From Macropodus opercularis (lineage: Eukaryota > Chordata > Actinopteri > Anabantiformes > Osphronemidae): 64,000 nucleotides of DNA. Location: positions 6,404,001 to 6,468,000 of the forward strand of contig CM061098.1 in assembly GCA_030770545.1 (NCBI GenBank). The letters are read 5' to 3'. Each line of letters opens with the position of its first letter. Position 1 is the stretch's first letter. Below the pieces are notes generated by a model, which did not search any database, was not told the DNA's origin, and saw nothing but the letters and a program-made list of their open reading frames with translations. The position numbers and the translations under genes are program-made. Shown here piece after piece: positions 1 through 14,110 of this stretch.

Positions 1-1799
1 TAACCCTCATGTTTAAATGCAAGCTACTCATTAAGCTTTATGTACATTGAGAAGAACTCTTAAGTAGCCTGTGAGTTATGGACATTCATGCAGCATTCAT
101 TCTTTTTACACTTCAAAAATCGCCCCCCCACTTCTTGTGCAAGCTAAGATTCAGTCACTGAACAAATGACAAGCTGAGGGGAGTATTTGCCACAGCCAAA
201 TGTTTTCATCTTCACGTACATTGCATCATCATGGCTGTTGCATAAGTTGTGTTGATGTGGCCTTGGACGTGATGCCATTATCAACACGTCAGTAAATGAG
301 ACACAAGCTCACTATCTAAAGGAAGACACGGAGAGCTGAGTCACATGATAGTAAGACATCCAGAAAACAACTAAGAGAAGTCATCGCTCCTGTTGTTTTG
401 ATTAGGCCGCACGGGTCCTTCAGCAGCCTCTCATCTCAGCATCTTCCTTCGCTCATGTGACAGTAGACATAGGGTTTTATTTGTCAGATGTTCAGTGTTT
501 TTACCTTGTCTTGCAGGCAGTATCACATTTAACGTCTTTTGCTTAATAACAAACCAAATCTGTCAAAGAAGAGCGTGAAAGAAGCAAGACTTAATCGAGC
601 ATTTTGCCGCACTTGTTGCAGTTTTACTGCATTATGTTGAAGTCTTTCCAAGGACGAAGGCTGTGAATGCAGTGCATTCAGTCCTCCTGAGGGGCGGCAG
701 CAGTGCTTGTTGGGGTCAGACTCTGTGTTTCATCACTTACCCATTCATCACAATGTCACCCAAGCTCCTGCGTGTCAGGACTCTCAGCATGTTCTACCAG
801 GTGTGAGAAGGGTCTGAATTTTCTGGGCTCTTAATCAGGAAATGATCGCACCCAGCCATGATTCATGGTCTGATCTGGTTGTCGTACTATTTACTGTATG
901 TTGAGCTGCAGAAACAGCGTCTTATGGTTGAAATTTATGTTCTGACTCCAGAGAGCTATACCTGCAGTAGTGGGGTCAGTTTCCTCTACACAGTGGAGGC
1001 TTGAGCTCACTTTCCACAGGTTTGACAGATCTCAAGAGGCAGAACAATATAAATGTTTGAAAGGCAGTTTGGACTCGATTCCCTTTCATCTTTTCTCCTT
1101 CACATGAACCCTGCAGAGTATTTTCTGTGTCAGTCGGAGGGGAATTGTCCTGTGTGCAGGAGCGGCGGTGCTGCCCATACCGCTGAGTTGGCAGTGAATC
1201 CATTTTTTGCAATTAACACTTTGTTTATACTCTCCCTTTGGTGCCCGGTGTGCTCTGAATAAGCACTTAATCCTTAAAGTGGGTGGGGGAATCTCAGTTT
1301 AATGCCCTTTATTACTAAGTGCAGCTCAGACAAGATCTCACAGACAATATATCACAGCAGTGGATCTTAGCAAATACGCAGCCAAAGTTGGACTTTGGCA
1401 TTCCAGACTTAAGTTACTGCAACAGGATATTAAGCTCATCTGTCATATTTAATGTAGTAATGTGGTTCATAATCATAAAGCGGCTATTGACTCTGTTTAA
1501 TACATCCTTTTATGTTTTATGGATTATCGTCAGTCTTGCTACTTGGTGTCTCAGTTAGTTGTTAGGTTTTTTTGACTTTTCACGACAGAAATCTGCCAAT
1601 GTAATTTGTAATGCTGACTGCTTTTTCATTGCCTTAATGTATGTGCAGCACATATCCAAGATTTCTACTTTTTATTCTATATTTTAAAATTTTTATTACT
1701 ACAAATGAAATATCAAAATTTCAGACAGTGTTGTGCTGGTGAAATCCAGTTTTCTTGTTGTGGGGAATGTTGCAACATACTAGTGCAGTTTTACATTGG

Positions 1800-2000
1800 A
1801 ACAAGAAGGATTTTGAGGACCCCATGCCTGCGTGGGTTTTGTATAGATACGGTGACTTCCTCCCACAGTCCAAAGACATGCAGTTAGGTTAATTGATGTC
1901 TCTAAATTGCCTGAAGGTGTGAATGTGGGTGTGAATCTGTAAATAGACTGATAGATTGGTGACCTGCCCATTGCTTGCTTAAACTGGCTGCAGTAAGTAG
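1800..2000 (+). repeat. Diverged teleost dispersed repeat, copy A
   Basis: The segment matches, in order, blocks I know from a very common fish interspersed repeat: a 'cctgcgtggg' block, then 'cttcctcccacagtccaa', 'gacatgcagttaggttaatt', 'tctaaattgcc' and 'tggtgacctgcc'. The tRNA-like 5' head and the tail are missing or badly eroded. No reading frame is implied. The family name is not certain. Ends are approximate. Confidence 0.65.
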
Positions 2001-5000
2001 TACGGGAGAAGTGGATATGGCTAATGGGTGTATGACTGTAAATCGCTTAAGGCATGTATGTGAGTGGGGAGCTAGAAGGGAAGCAGCAGCAGCAGGACTG
2101 CAGAGAGATTGAAAGGTACTTGGTAAGGTCCATTTTTGAAAGCTGTATTGATTATTTTCCACATGTCATGCAGAATTTGGGTTAAATCTCAGTTTGACTA
2201 ATGATGTACTGTAATGAGCATATGACACTGCTCCTGAACGCCCACTGTGAAACACCACGGGATACTTTGGTCTTGTTTGTCCTACTTCAGAAGACATATC
2301 ACTAGATATGTCTAGAATATTTAATTTAAATATTTAATAATTACCTGCTAATAGGATCCTACTGTACAAGTTTTAATTAGAATCCCCTGTTGACAAAACC
2401 ACAATCAACGCAAAACATATGGTATGTCTGTGTATGGAATTATTTGTATTGAAAATGACCAATACTCTTTGATGTGCTTAAAATTACCAATACTGCTGAC
2501 AGACACAGAAAGAACAATGTTGCGAGTCAAAAGGACCTTGACCTACTTTAAACATACAGTGGGAAAGTGACTGAAGGATAATAGAAAATGGGGGTGAGAT
2601 GAAAGAAATACTGTTCAACTTACAGTTGTGAACAATGCTTTTATTTTTCTGCATTTGAAGGTGTTCGCCAACATGTTGTGTACTGTTCACCTCAGTGGAA
2701 AAATCAACATGATAATGAGGAGGAGCTTATTTAGTTTTTCCAAGGAATCCTCCCTAGTGCATCGTTTGGAGCTGTGCTGTAGGGAGCCTCTGCAGAGGCT
2801 CCAATTACTGACCAAGTCCCACTTGGCTGGCTTCTAACTGTGACCAGCAAATTAGAAAGAGAGAACGAGAGAAGGGGGCAGAGAAAGCTTTTAAAAGCCA
2901 AGACAAAAGTTTTGGTTGCAGCGTGATACTGGCCTGCAGGAAGCCAAAGAAAGACAAATGTCAAGCAGAGTTTAACAAGTGCATTGGCTGAGTACAGCGA
3001 GAGATAGGCAGCTCTTTGTTCGTGAGCTGGACATGCTCCAAATGCCTGTTTCATCGGATGTTCTCCGATAATCCAGCAGTGAACAACTGATTTATGACCT
3101 GCGTTAATGTTCTCACCGAACTTCCTGAACAGACTCTTTAACTATACCCAAAGCACATGGACAAGCAGAAAAATAAGCTATAAATACAATATAATAATAG
3201 TTTGAAAATTGTTTAACTGCAAAATTGCCCAACATTTGATGGTCAAAATGGTAAGTATTCGCTTATGGTGTTGCATTAGTTATGTACTGTATGTGTGAAT
3301 TTGAACAGATACAATATAATATTTATTTCCTGACACAAAAAGAGAAGTAGCGCTATGTGACAGTAGCAGTAGTATCTCCCTCACAGTGGATGTGCAGGTG
3401 ATGTGATGTTGTGCCAAAAGTGAGAAGTGGGTAAGATAATAGATGTCTTCAGTGAAAGACATGTAGGAAACCAACAGAGTTGTACTGCGGCTTTAAACCA
3501 CCGCTGTGATGAGAAATGGGATGAAAGAATGATTCAGCTCGTTCTAACAAAACCAATTATCTTGAGGTTCACAAGCCAAGAGCAGATGTCTGCTGTAAGA
3601 CAAAACAGGATCATCATCTTTTTTTTGTAACTGAGCACTTTCAGTGGATCCCAGGCACTTTTCAGACCATCAGTTATTTCTGTTCTTCTCTTGTTTTGAC
3701 GTGATATCATGTTTCCCAAGACAGGAGCTTGTACACTCAGGAGGGGAGATGGATAAGAGTGGATGTGCCACATTTGACATTGAAGTAAGATTATTCCGTT
3801 CCCTCCAAGCAGACTCACATTAAACAAGTGGGAGATCAGGGAAGTAAAAAGACAGATGAGACATACTTGTGTGAGCGTGCACTTCCACATGAGGCTTAAG
3901 AAGCTGAAAGGACAGCTGGTTCACTCATCACTACTTTGCTGTGTCCAGGGCATTTTAAACCCCCAGGGACAGATTGTTTCGCTGAGCGCTGATTCGTATT
4001 ATACAATTACTGGTTAAAAATTGACAACAGGATTTTCTATTGTAGTTCAAGGTGGTTACTATTTTTGTAACATAGTGTAATTAAAAACAGTTATATGAAT
4101 TATTACTTTGCAGACGTTGCGCTGGTAACAAGCCGTTTTTTTTTTTTTTTTGTGGCTTTTGGGATATTTTTACCAGTCTAATAAATCAAAATGAAAACCT
4201 CTGAACCAATCCCTAAACCCTGTCCCCTCAATTGTCCCCTTGTGAAACCTTAATTTCTCATTTGGCACATATGTGGTTTACAGTGAAAATGATGGCAGAT
4301 TTACTGCTTAGGCAATTACAATAATTTTTTTAAACAATGGGTCCTTGATTTTACAAAAGCAGCCAGCAGATTTCATCAGCTGTAGCTGGTTTGCTAATTA
4401 CAGAAATTACAAGTATAGTTAGTATGAACTCCAGTAGCATTTAGCACCGGGTTCCCTGCAATATTGATTGTAATCTAACCTGTAATGCCTCAACTAATAA
4501 TAGAATCTATCTTGGTTGGTTAGTCATTGTTCAAAGAAGGAAGTTAACAGAGGATCAGCTTTTTTAAATTAGTGATAACTATAGTCCTCCAGTTAATCTG
4601 TGCTACTCAGGTTGCTGACAGGGGGCAGGTTTAAATGCATAGTATACTTTTAAAATGCGTATTAGCAAAAATATATAATTTAGCATCTGCTTGCAATCTG
4701 CTTTAAATGTTCATTAGTATACAGTATAGATATGATGAGCAGGTACAGTAAGAGGTACAAAATGTAAACAATATCTTTAAAGCGGTGAGTAAGAACTATT
4801 TGACATACTCTATCCTGTTTGGACTGGATTTGGTTGCTTGCTTATCTTCTACATCCGCCAACTTACGTGCAAAATACAAGAGCTGAAGTTTTTCTCTCCC
4901 ACATGACACTTGATGATGAATCTTTTGTCATCTAGCAGGCTATGGTATGTTTAACTCTCTTTAAAAGGGTCAAACTGGTGTTTACCTTTGACATTGCTAC

Positions 5001-8000
5001 AATTCACATGTTTTAGTGAGAAGTAAGAAGAACATCTTTACTTCAGGATAAAGGAGTGAGGCAAAACAACGTATGATTTCCTGAATGTCTGCACCAGCGA
5101 AATAAAATTCATACCTTGTGCCACATACACAAGAATAAAGCTTTTTAAGGTTTCAGAGAGTTCCTGATTTGATAAGACACTGCTGATGTAGGAGATGACG
5201 TTGATTGACTTGTTGAGGTTACCACTCTGTCTGTTGTCAGTGCACCTTTCCCTGTGATGAAAACATTCTACTGGCTCCTCACGCATGGCTAACTCTGACC
5301 CATCACAACAAGCTTGTCTCCCTGGACCTGCCAAATGGGCCTGTGTGTGTGTGTGCGTGCGTGAGATGGCATAGCAGACAAGGAAGTGAATGACTAGAAG
5401 TGACATATGACCCCTGAAGCAGCCGAGGATTAATGGCCTCAATAGGCAAACTCTTTTAGAGGGATGTAGACTGGTAATGAGGACTTCCACCAGCCACAGT
5501 GCATCCATCCATCTGCTTTTCAGGATCCTTACTCTTCTACAGCAGGAGCTTCCAGATGTGCATCTACTACTGAAAAACGGGAGGAAGATTCCTTCCAAAA
5601 ATTACTCTTGCCGTGGAACTCCCCTGATGGTTTTTTTTAGTCATTTTTCAGTCAAGGGCACATTTGGTGGTCTGAACTGCAATGGTTTTTGGGTAAGGAC
5701 CCTGGCTAATGGCGTGACAGTTGAGAAGTAGGGAGCTGAGAGATATAAGACACTGCAGGGGCTACAGCTAAGGCCCAGAGGAGAATGAAACATGGAAAAT
5801 GTCACTGGGGTATTTTGACATTTTACCTTATGACCAAGCCTGAAAAGGTTCAACATACAAACTTTGAAGCGAAAGTGGCAGCTGTGAATGTGACTAACGT
5901 ATGTGAGAGTACATGCATTGACACTTTTAACTTTTAATCCTTCAGAAGCAATACAGACAAAACCAATATTCCCCTGCAATCATCAACTGTTAGGTAATTA
6001 CAAATCCTGTCTATTTAATCAAATTTTCTTTTTAGCACACACAATATAGTATGTACAGTAGTTGTTTTGTTTTTCTACAATTGTTGTGTTTATTTGTGTT
6101 TTGTTATGCCTCCAGAACAATGTATCCCCTAGCAAACGCTCTGATTGTTAGCTCTGATCATGTAGGCAAGCTGATTGCATTTTGTCAATGGAAATAAGAG
6201 AGATCACAACAGCTTGTCAAGTTCCACAGGAGTGTTACATCGCAAGTCCTGCTTCTATAAGTTGACTTTGGCTAATAGCAAAGTCAGGCGTATGCTCTGT
6301 TACTGAGAAAATGTCAGTTCCTACAGTAACTGATGTAAGTATAAGTATTCGTTTTTGACTTCTTGGTACACTAGTCCAGTCTAATATTAAGATTAATTAT
6401 CAGTCTGTGCTTTAGTTTCAATGACAGCTGAGGCTAGACAGACAACACATGTTGTTTGGATGTAGCTACATCCCATTCTCAGGATAAAGGGCAACAGTAA
6501 AGGTCACTGTGATCTCCAGTTCTCTCTTCTCCATTCTCTTCAGCACAATGATTCTGGAACGTCTGCAGGAAATGTTATTATATTTGGCACAGGCATCCAC
6601 TTGGACCCGTTGTTCATTTAGCCCTTTGGTACTGGCAGGTAGAGTACGAGGACCTTTTGTAATACTTCATTTGATTTGACAACTGACTGAAAGTGACACT
6701 GAGAGCTTCAGAAATGTCACCAAAATCTCAATCTTGTTTGTAGTTGAAATTTAGACACATTACCTGTAATGTAACAACTGTATTGTAAACTAAAACATAC
6801 AGTAACAAACACAAAAGTTGAAAAATGCAGTTTTAAGAAAAAAACTATAACTATTGACTTAAACGCTTTATAGTAACAAGATAGTAACACTGTAAACAAT
6901 CAATTAATTTAAAGTGATTGACTTGCTTGTACTGCTAAATGAGCATGTGGACTGTTAGTGTAAGAAGGCTTATTGTGTTTTAAATCAGTGTTAGAACATT
7001 ATGTTCTCTCTGTAATCTTAATCTAATCTTAAGTATTTTACCATTTCCGATTGGTCCTAATCCTGAGACCCATTGATCCCACTTGGCTAGTTAATTGTCT
7101 AATTGTTTAAATCCAGACCCCCGTCTTTGCACACAGGGGTTGGCTGACCAGTTCTAAACCTAGAACAACGCCCACCCAGCAGACCCACCTGGGCCACTTA
7201 AACATCCTCAAGCAATCAGACCCGTTGCATAATGGAAGCGTATGTTTGGCTAATGAGGCTCAGCTGCCCAGTCAGTTTCACTCATGTATATCTCCTAATC
7301 TGGTGATGTCTGTGTGAGGATAATGGGGGGATTTCAGAGGCGATACAAACAGACAGATAGCAAAGTGCGTGGTGGAGCCCTGGCCCAGGATGTCAGTGTT
7401 CAGGGTGGGTGACAGTGTTATTCCCTGCCATCTGTTTCACAGGCGGCGGTCCAGCAGTGCTATGTTGAATGCACAGGCATGAGGGAGTAAGCAGCAGCCC
7501 ACCGGGCCGCTCTTTTGGCATTGCAGCATTCATATTAACATAGCAATGTGTGCCGGCCTCCCATGTCTGTTTGTAGGGGTGAAATAGGTTCAGTCGAGGC
7601 TTCACACAGATATGCAAAAAAAGCTATTACACTCAGACTGCCCATCTGTCTGTCGTCTATCTGTTTTTCATGTCTGTGGCACTCTCTCAAGCCAGAGAAG
7701 AAGGACTGGCACGGTCACACTTTGCTCCACATTGCTGAGCTATAAAGTTACACAATGCAGAGAGAATGCAGAAAATGGAGATCGCTGAATTAGTGCAAGC
7801 ACAACAGTTTGTTCTCTCGCTGAATTTCACTTCAAAGCTGTCGTCCCATGTGAAATTCCCACGAAAAGCCGCTTTGGCTCTGTTTTGTGATGAAAGGCAG
7901 GATGGTCAGCGGTGTCAGTGTTTGGTGACACTGCAAGTGCCGTATATGGCATATGATTTTTTGTTAGTGCATGTTACCCAAACAACAAAGGAATGTTATG

Positions 8001-8740
8001 AGAACAGTGGGGTCTCAATGCTCAAGCTTTTACGAGGAGACCTCACAAAAGCCCAAATCTCAGTTTCCCTCCGTCTCTGCTGTCACCCTCAGGAAAAGTG
8101 AGCATGCTGTAAATCACTGTGGCAGCTCTGTGTTTTGAAGGACCAGACTGCCTGTAGTCAGTGTCATTTTATGGGTTGTTATTTCACTGCATGCTGTAGG
8201 CAGAAGGACTCTGAAATCATGTGACTTAATTTTTTTAAAACTTTTTATTAGAGTTGGGGGTGAATTCAGAGGCATCTACACAAAACAGGGGAACCTCAAT
8301 CCTACCTTTGTCCAGATTGTGAACTTTGAGGAATTCAGCTATTTCTTTTAGTATGGAAATGGAGGCTTTATTGCATTCTTTGAGGACGTGATCCTGAACG
8401 TATAAGTGTTGCATTTATATGAGATTTATATACAATGAGTCACTTTGTGTGAGTCCTGATGGGGAAGGTTTAGAGAAAGGCCATAGATGGTTTTGGTCTG
8501 GACCACTCATGCTTTTCTGAATATAAAAATGCAATGGTAAAGGAGCGATTTCCTCACTCATGCAAACAGATTTTTAAAAGGAGACTTTTCACTAATGAAA
8601 ATCACTTAGTTTAATTTGTGTTTCTTTAATATGTGGATGTTTCTTTTTGATTGTGTCTGAAAACATTTAGACACCAAGGTAACAAATCATATGTGCATGC
8701 ATAGGTTTACACAAATCCCAAGGCTGTTCATAAGCTCCAG

Positions 8741-8767
8741 AGAGCGAGAGAGAAAGAGAGAGAGAGG
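8741..8767 (+). repeat. Purine (GA) simple repeat
   Basis: An imperfect AG-rich tract. It is followed by a 139-codon open frame (8,767-9,186) that starts at GTG rather than ATG and resembles nothing I know. Confidence 0.8.
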
Positions 8768-11700
8768 TGGATTTTTTTCTCCCTGACACCTTTTGTTTGA
8801 AGAAAAAGGTGCTGACTGACAGCCGAGCTCCTGGACCCTACTCAGCCAGGGTTCAATGCGGATGCCTGGCTAATGAGGTCGACTACGGGGATTATAATCA
8901 GACCAGGAATATTAGCCTTCTCATGTGTCAGTCAAGACGAGAAAACCTCCCTGTGTTGCTGTGCCAAAGTGAGCAGCTTCTGATTGGATCATATTTACCA
9001 TTCAACAACACAGAGCCATATTATGGGGTCCCTAGGGCGAGTTTTAGACCCCTCCAGACTGTGACAGTTAATGGACACAGGAGTTATGGTGGGAAATCTC
9101 ACCATGGGTCCAATTCCAAGGTCCTGGTGGACACTGAGGACTCTCTAAAATGTACAAATTATCTCCTGTCAGGTTTTTGGCAGTAAAATGTGGTCTCCTT
9201 AACCTTGCAGTCTTTAACCCCAAAATAATCATTCAGCAAAAGGTAGACCATAAGCTGGGACTGGATGTCCACTCTGTGCTGAAATGCATTAATGGGCATC
9301 ACGGATGACCCTATTCAACCCTGACGGCAATCACCTCGACGGCGCTGCTCAGGCTGTTTTTAAGTGCAAAGCATCGAACGAGATGAACGATGGAAAGAAA
9401 AACATTTGAAAAAAGGATCGACTCAGAGGAGCAATGTGACATATGGAAGCCATCACGGGCCTGGACTCCCATCTGTGCCGGCAGTCGTGGCCTGCTGGCA
9501 CTCACTAGTCGTTGAGCAGGATGGGAATAATCCAGGACAGAGGATTCAAGGAACTGTGATAAGAAGAGTCAGAATCCCTAGAGGAAAGGATTTTAGCATG
9601 AGGGAGGGGAGGGATTGTCTGTGAGCGGGGGATCTTATTGTGAGGTGCAAAAGCTTGCTGGCATTTGCAGAGAACAGGTGCCCAACAGCTCAGTGGGGTT
9701 CATCTGGGTGTCGTAGGGCTCAGTTTCTCACATTTCTACCCTATGTATGACTGACATTGCAACGGTACCACCTTCTTGTTTCACATCAGCGTATAACAAA
9801 GTGTAAATGTAAGTGACACGTTCCTATGACACGAAATTCAAACAGTTTGTAGTCTTAACAAATGTGTTTCCTGCCCTGCAGTTTTCAACATACATTTGAT
9901 TGATTTCCTCTTGATTTCTGTGGCAGATTTTTGGCAAATCTAGCAAACTGGAATGAAACTAAATGAAAGGCGTAATTGAAAAAGGAAATTGGCTTCTCAT
10001 CTTAATTTACATGTGTTCATTGCTGAACCTGCCTCAAGCTACAAATTAAAAGTGTGTTATTGTAAGCCTCAGAGTTGACTGTAAAGGTATTTTAGGAGAC
10101 TCCTGACCATATTCATTTTTTGCCTGATATTGTAGTTTACTGAAGATTAATTGTCAAGATAAATTATATTTTCTCCCTCTTACCTTTCAGTGGCAAATAG
10201 TTAAATGTTTCTGGATGACTGGAAATATTTAGGTGGTAGCATTATCAAACCGGAGCTGAGACACTTGATTTTGAGGATTTACAAGTCGTCTTGACCTGAA
10301 CAACTTCTCTTTAGGTAGACTGCACTAATGGCCATAGTCCGAGTTTTTGTCAGTGAAAAATTTATTGTAAAGTGGTAAATTTTTTATCACCCCATTTCAA
10401 GAACCCCTGATGGTAGACTTCAGAGCTGTATCAATCTGAGAGTGAATGCCTCGTAGCATTTTTATGGGCATTCACAGAAACACACTTGCACACACACTGA
10501 ATTGACTTACTTTAGAAAATTCAAGCAACTTCAGAGACCAGCACCTAGTCAGCCACTGAAACTCTGACTAGTTTTACTACAAACAAAATAAATGCATCTT
10601 CTGATTTTGTATGACAGGTCTCTTGGGTCCTTCACCCTGCTCAGCACAGTGTTGGCCTGAGGCCCTAAAGGGCAGGACCCTTCAGATTTAACACCTCACA
10701 GACATTAACACCTGGGATGTATTAGTGATTGAGCTCATGTGGTGGCACGCAAAAAAGTCTTGGTCTTTGTCTTGAGCAGAACAAAAAATTGTAAAAGTTC
10801 TGTCTGTATCTTTTTTTCGTTACTTTCATTTTATCTGCCTCCCTGCTGCTCGTCCATCTTCAGTGATCTTGTGGGGAACAGGGGGAGTCTTTTCAAGCTT
10901 GACTAATGTGGTTCAGATAGCATGAAGGATGATGATGGGGGAGCACCTTGATTTGGGCCATATCTTGTTTGTTGTGGCAGCTTTATCTCGGCAGATTCCA
11001 CTCTCCCTTTTTTTACTCCTCACCTTGCTCTGCTTTAGTAACTCAAGTCAAATATGAGAGCTGCCTGACAACTTTTGAGCCTGGTTGCAGTGGTCACAGT
11101 CCTTAGGACAGAACATCATGTCAAAACCGTCTCTTAACAGGATGTAGGCTTTGTCGTCACTGTGGTCGACAATGTTTGCCTCATATCCCGACTGCTTGTA
11201 ATCAAGCTCTTCTTTTATCACCAGGAAGTATTTGTATGGGAGATATATTTTGTTTGTTTGTTATTTATAAATATATTTATTTCCTTCTTCGCAAACAAGA
11301 AGACGACATCCTTGGATAGGGAGTGGGAGCGTGCCAGTGCAGCTGGAAGTGACACAGCATGCTGTGGTATAGTAATGGAGTCATCCATCAACAGGCCCCA
11401 TTAAAGCACCTTGACAAGCAGCTGAGGCCACTCTAGTGGCCATGGCGACCAGTCGATGTTGATGGTTGGTGTTTATTCTCACACACTGGCTGCAGAAATA
11501 ATAATATTCAAACAACACTACTTAAAATGAACTCCTTTTTTATTCTTTTAATTTTTCTTCTGTCCATTTTATATTAACAAATACAGTCATTTCATACATA
11601 TACTGCATATGATAATTATCTCCATATAGTCTCTAAAACCAAGGATTATTGCCACTTGTCCTAGATAATGTCAGTCAGTCTGCAACCTGGGTTCTTGTTA

Positions 11701-13880
11701 TTAGGGTATATGTTTATATAAATAGGTTTATATTTATATGTGCTTTATTATATCATTATCAGCCATGACACGTGTGACTGTATATACAGTATTAGCTCCA
11801 AGATAAAGCTTGGAAAAAATGAGAAAGCTTCATCATTAGAGCAATTCCAGTGTAAAAAGACAATCGTAGGGCTCGGTTTCTATAGTTTCTACTTGGTTTC
11901 TACAGTTTCCACTGTTTCTACAGTAGGCTCAGTATTGTGAAGCACTAAAGATGGGAAGTACTTAGCTGTACTTAGCTTCAAAATGTTGAAAGAGCCACAT
12001 CTCCACCTCTGTTTTAATAATTAAGTTTAGACTTCAGTAAAATTTGTGAATAATCAGTCAGAGCAACATCAACATCCTGTTGTCTGTCGAACAACACCCA
12101 GTTGTTTATTTTATATGTATTTATTTATAACGTTATCTCTTGGTCTGTCAGTGACTTTCACTTTACAAAATCTTTTATCGTTTATTTTACCGCTGCTTCT
12201 GCTGGGTAGGTAACATAATGTACATCCAGCTTGTACTTACAACAAAAAGCAGATGCCCATTGTTATGGTTCGAAAGGTGCGGTTGACTAAAAATAAACAT
12301 GTAGTCATGTTGGAGAAATGAGTTAGCTTGCATTGTCATAATGTTGAACCTCAGATCTGACTAAACACAGTTTATTTGTTTTAGTATTTGTCTGATCTTA
12401 TCGGGTTTGTAGCGTTAAAAGGGACAGTAAGTATTATATTTCAAGGATTGTCACGTTTCTAACCAAACAACGTTTTTTGTTCTTTTTGTAGCTTAAGAGC
12501 TCCATTGTTTGATCCCTGCACTTTAAGCCCTTTGAGATTTAAGCTGAGATACAGCAATTATGTGCAATTTCAGCACTCAAGCCCATCTTCAGCAATCACC
12601 ATAACGATATTTAAAATGGCAGACACAGAAAGTGGCAACATGTTCTCTTTTCTGCTGACCACGCTGTTCTTCTGACATTTACCCAATTTCCCCACAAATA
12701 TCTGCTCACTGATTTAAATACATTTTAGACAGATTGAGAAACAGTTATGCCTGGATGGCTGTAAATTATTATGTGTTATTCTTAGGGGTTTCAGCTTTTA
12801 TTTTTGTTAGAGCCCAGCTGAAAAAGTCCCAGCGAGCCCCAGTGTATCGTTGACCAGTGATCAGGATCCTATTCAGAGGACCGTATCTCCTCCATCTGTG
12901 GCATGTCGACAGGCATCCTCCTGCATTCCAGTTCTTTTGTTTGCAGAGGTAGGGGAAAGACATTAATGAGTCTTCCATTCACTTAACATCCTTGGAAAAT
13001 CCGCCTTGGCCTCACACCTGCTGCATATGAGCCACTGGAATCTCTGCTCCATCACTGCTGAGGATGTGCTGCCTGGAAAAAATGCGGGCTGCTCAAGGCC
13101 TTCAAGGTAGCGCAGCATGTGTCGAGGAAGCAGTAAAGAATGTCAACCTGGACATCGCCTCCACATCCACTATGACAGCCAAGAATGCAGCTATTGTTTA
13201 ATGAAAACAGCTCTTCATCATTGATATTAAGCACCTGTAGACTTAATATACTTGAGGATCCATTGTGTTGTTGCTCCTGTTTTGACGGGGAGGTGGAGGC
13301 GAAGGTTCAGAGGCTGATGAAGAGAGATGTGTTTGATGGTGGTTGTTTATTGGCACAATGCAACCTATGTGTTTTCCAACAGACATTTTTAATCTGTAGC
13401 TATGTCAAGCATTCTCCTGATACCTATTGTATAAAGTAGCCTGGCATGTGAAGGTTTGTGTACTGCACAGTGGTAATGTGCCTTTGTCTTAACTCTGAGT
13501 TGGATACATTTTCATTTTCCTTTGGGCTGCAGATAACATTACATACAGCTATACAATTTTGATAATGATTAAAACAAACCAAGTTGATCTTGTTGCCTGT
13601 CAAATAAAATGAAAATCTTGTTCACTTTAACAGTGAATTCCATTCTCATGAGAGCAGTAATCCTTGTTTTTATTGTGTGAGGTGCTGTTTCTTCCATTGA
13701 TCCACTTTTTGTTGAGGTACTGTACTTCACATATTTGCTTCCCAGACAGGTTTTCGAGCTCCTCCTGCAGAATCTTGAGATGTACCCAAGACAGATGTTC
13801 TGGTTCTACTCATGCCAACTGGAACTGCTCAGGAGGCAACCAGGTTGGATGCCCGTACCATCTTTCTAGCTCCTTTCATC

Positions 13881-14110
13881 GTCTTCCTCCCACAGTCCAA
13901 ATACATGCAGTTAGGCTAATTGGAAACTCTAAACTGCTCGTAGGTGTGAGTGTGCGCGTGACTGGTTTTGCGTGTATATCTGTGGCCCTGCGACAGACTG
14001 GCGACCTGTCCAGGGTGAACCCTGACTCGCCCATAGACAGCTGGGATAGGCTCCAGCACACCCGCGACCCCTATGGGGAAGAAGCAGTAGAAGACGAATG
14101 AATGAATGAC
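13881..14110 (+). repeat. Teleost dispersed repeat, copy B (best preserved)
   Basis: This is the best copy of the same repeat seen at 1,800. It carries 'cttcctcccacagtccaa', 'acatgcagttaggctaatt', 'ggcgacctgtccagggtg' and 'agctgggataggctccag', and ends in a short ATGA tandem tail ('gaatgaatgaatgac'), as expected for a retroposed element. It explains the open frames on both strands here, which should not be annotated as genes. The exact class (SINE or LINE 3' tail) was not determined. Confidence 0.8.

Noticed and set aside
5038..5598. 186-codon open frame on the minus strand
   Set aside because: It begins in low-complexity context, includes a His-Thr stretch from a GT repeat and resembles no protein.
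8767..9186. 139-codon open frame on the plus strand
   Set aside because: It begins at GTG, not ATG, has no splice or family support, and its length is within what chance allows in 64 kb.
11426..11441. Small palindrome GGCCACT-CT-AGTGGCC
   Set aside because: Seven-base arms are expected by chance in a window of this size. As a CTCF site it fails at key positions.
13664..14101. 145-codon plus-strand open frame
   Set aside because: Its second half lies inside a dispersed teleost repeat and it matches no family.
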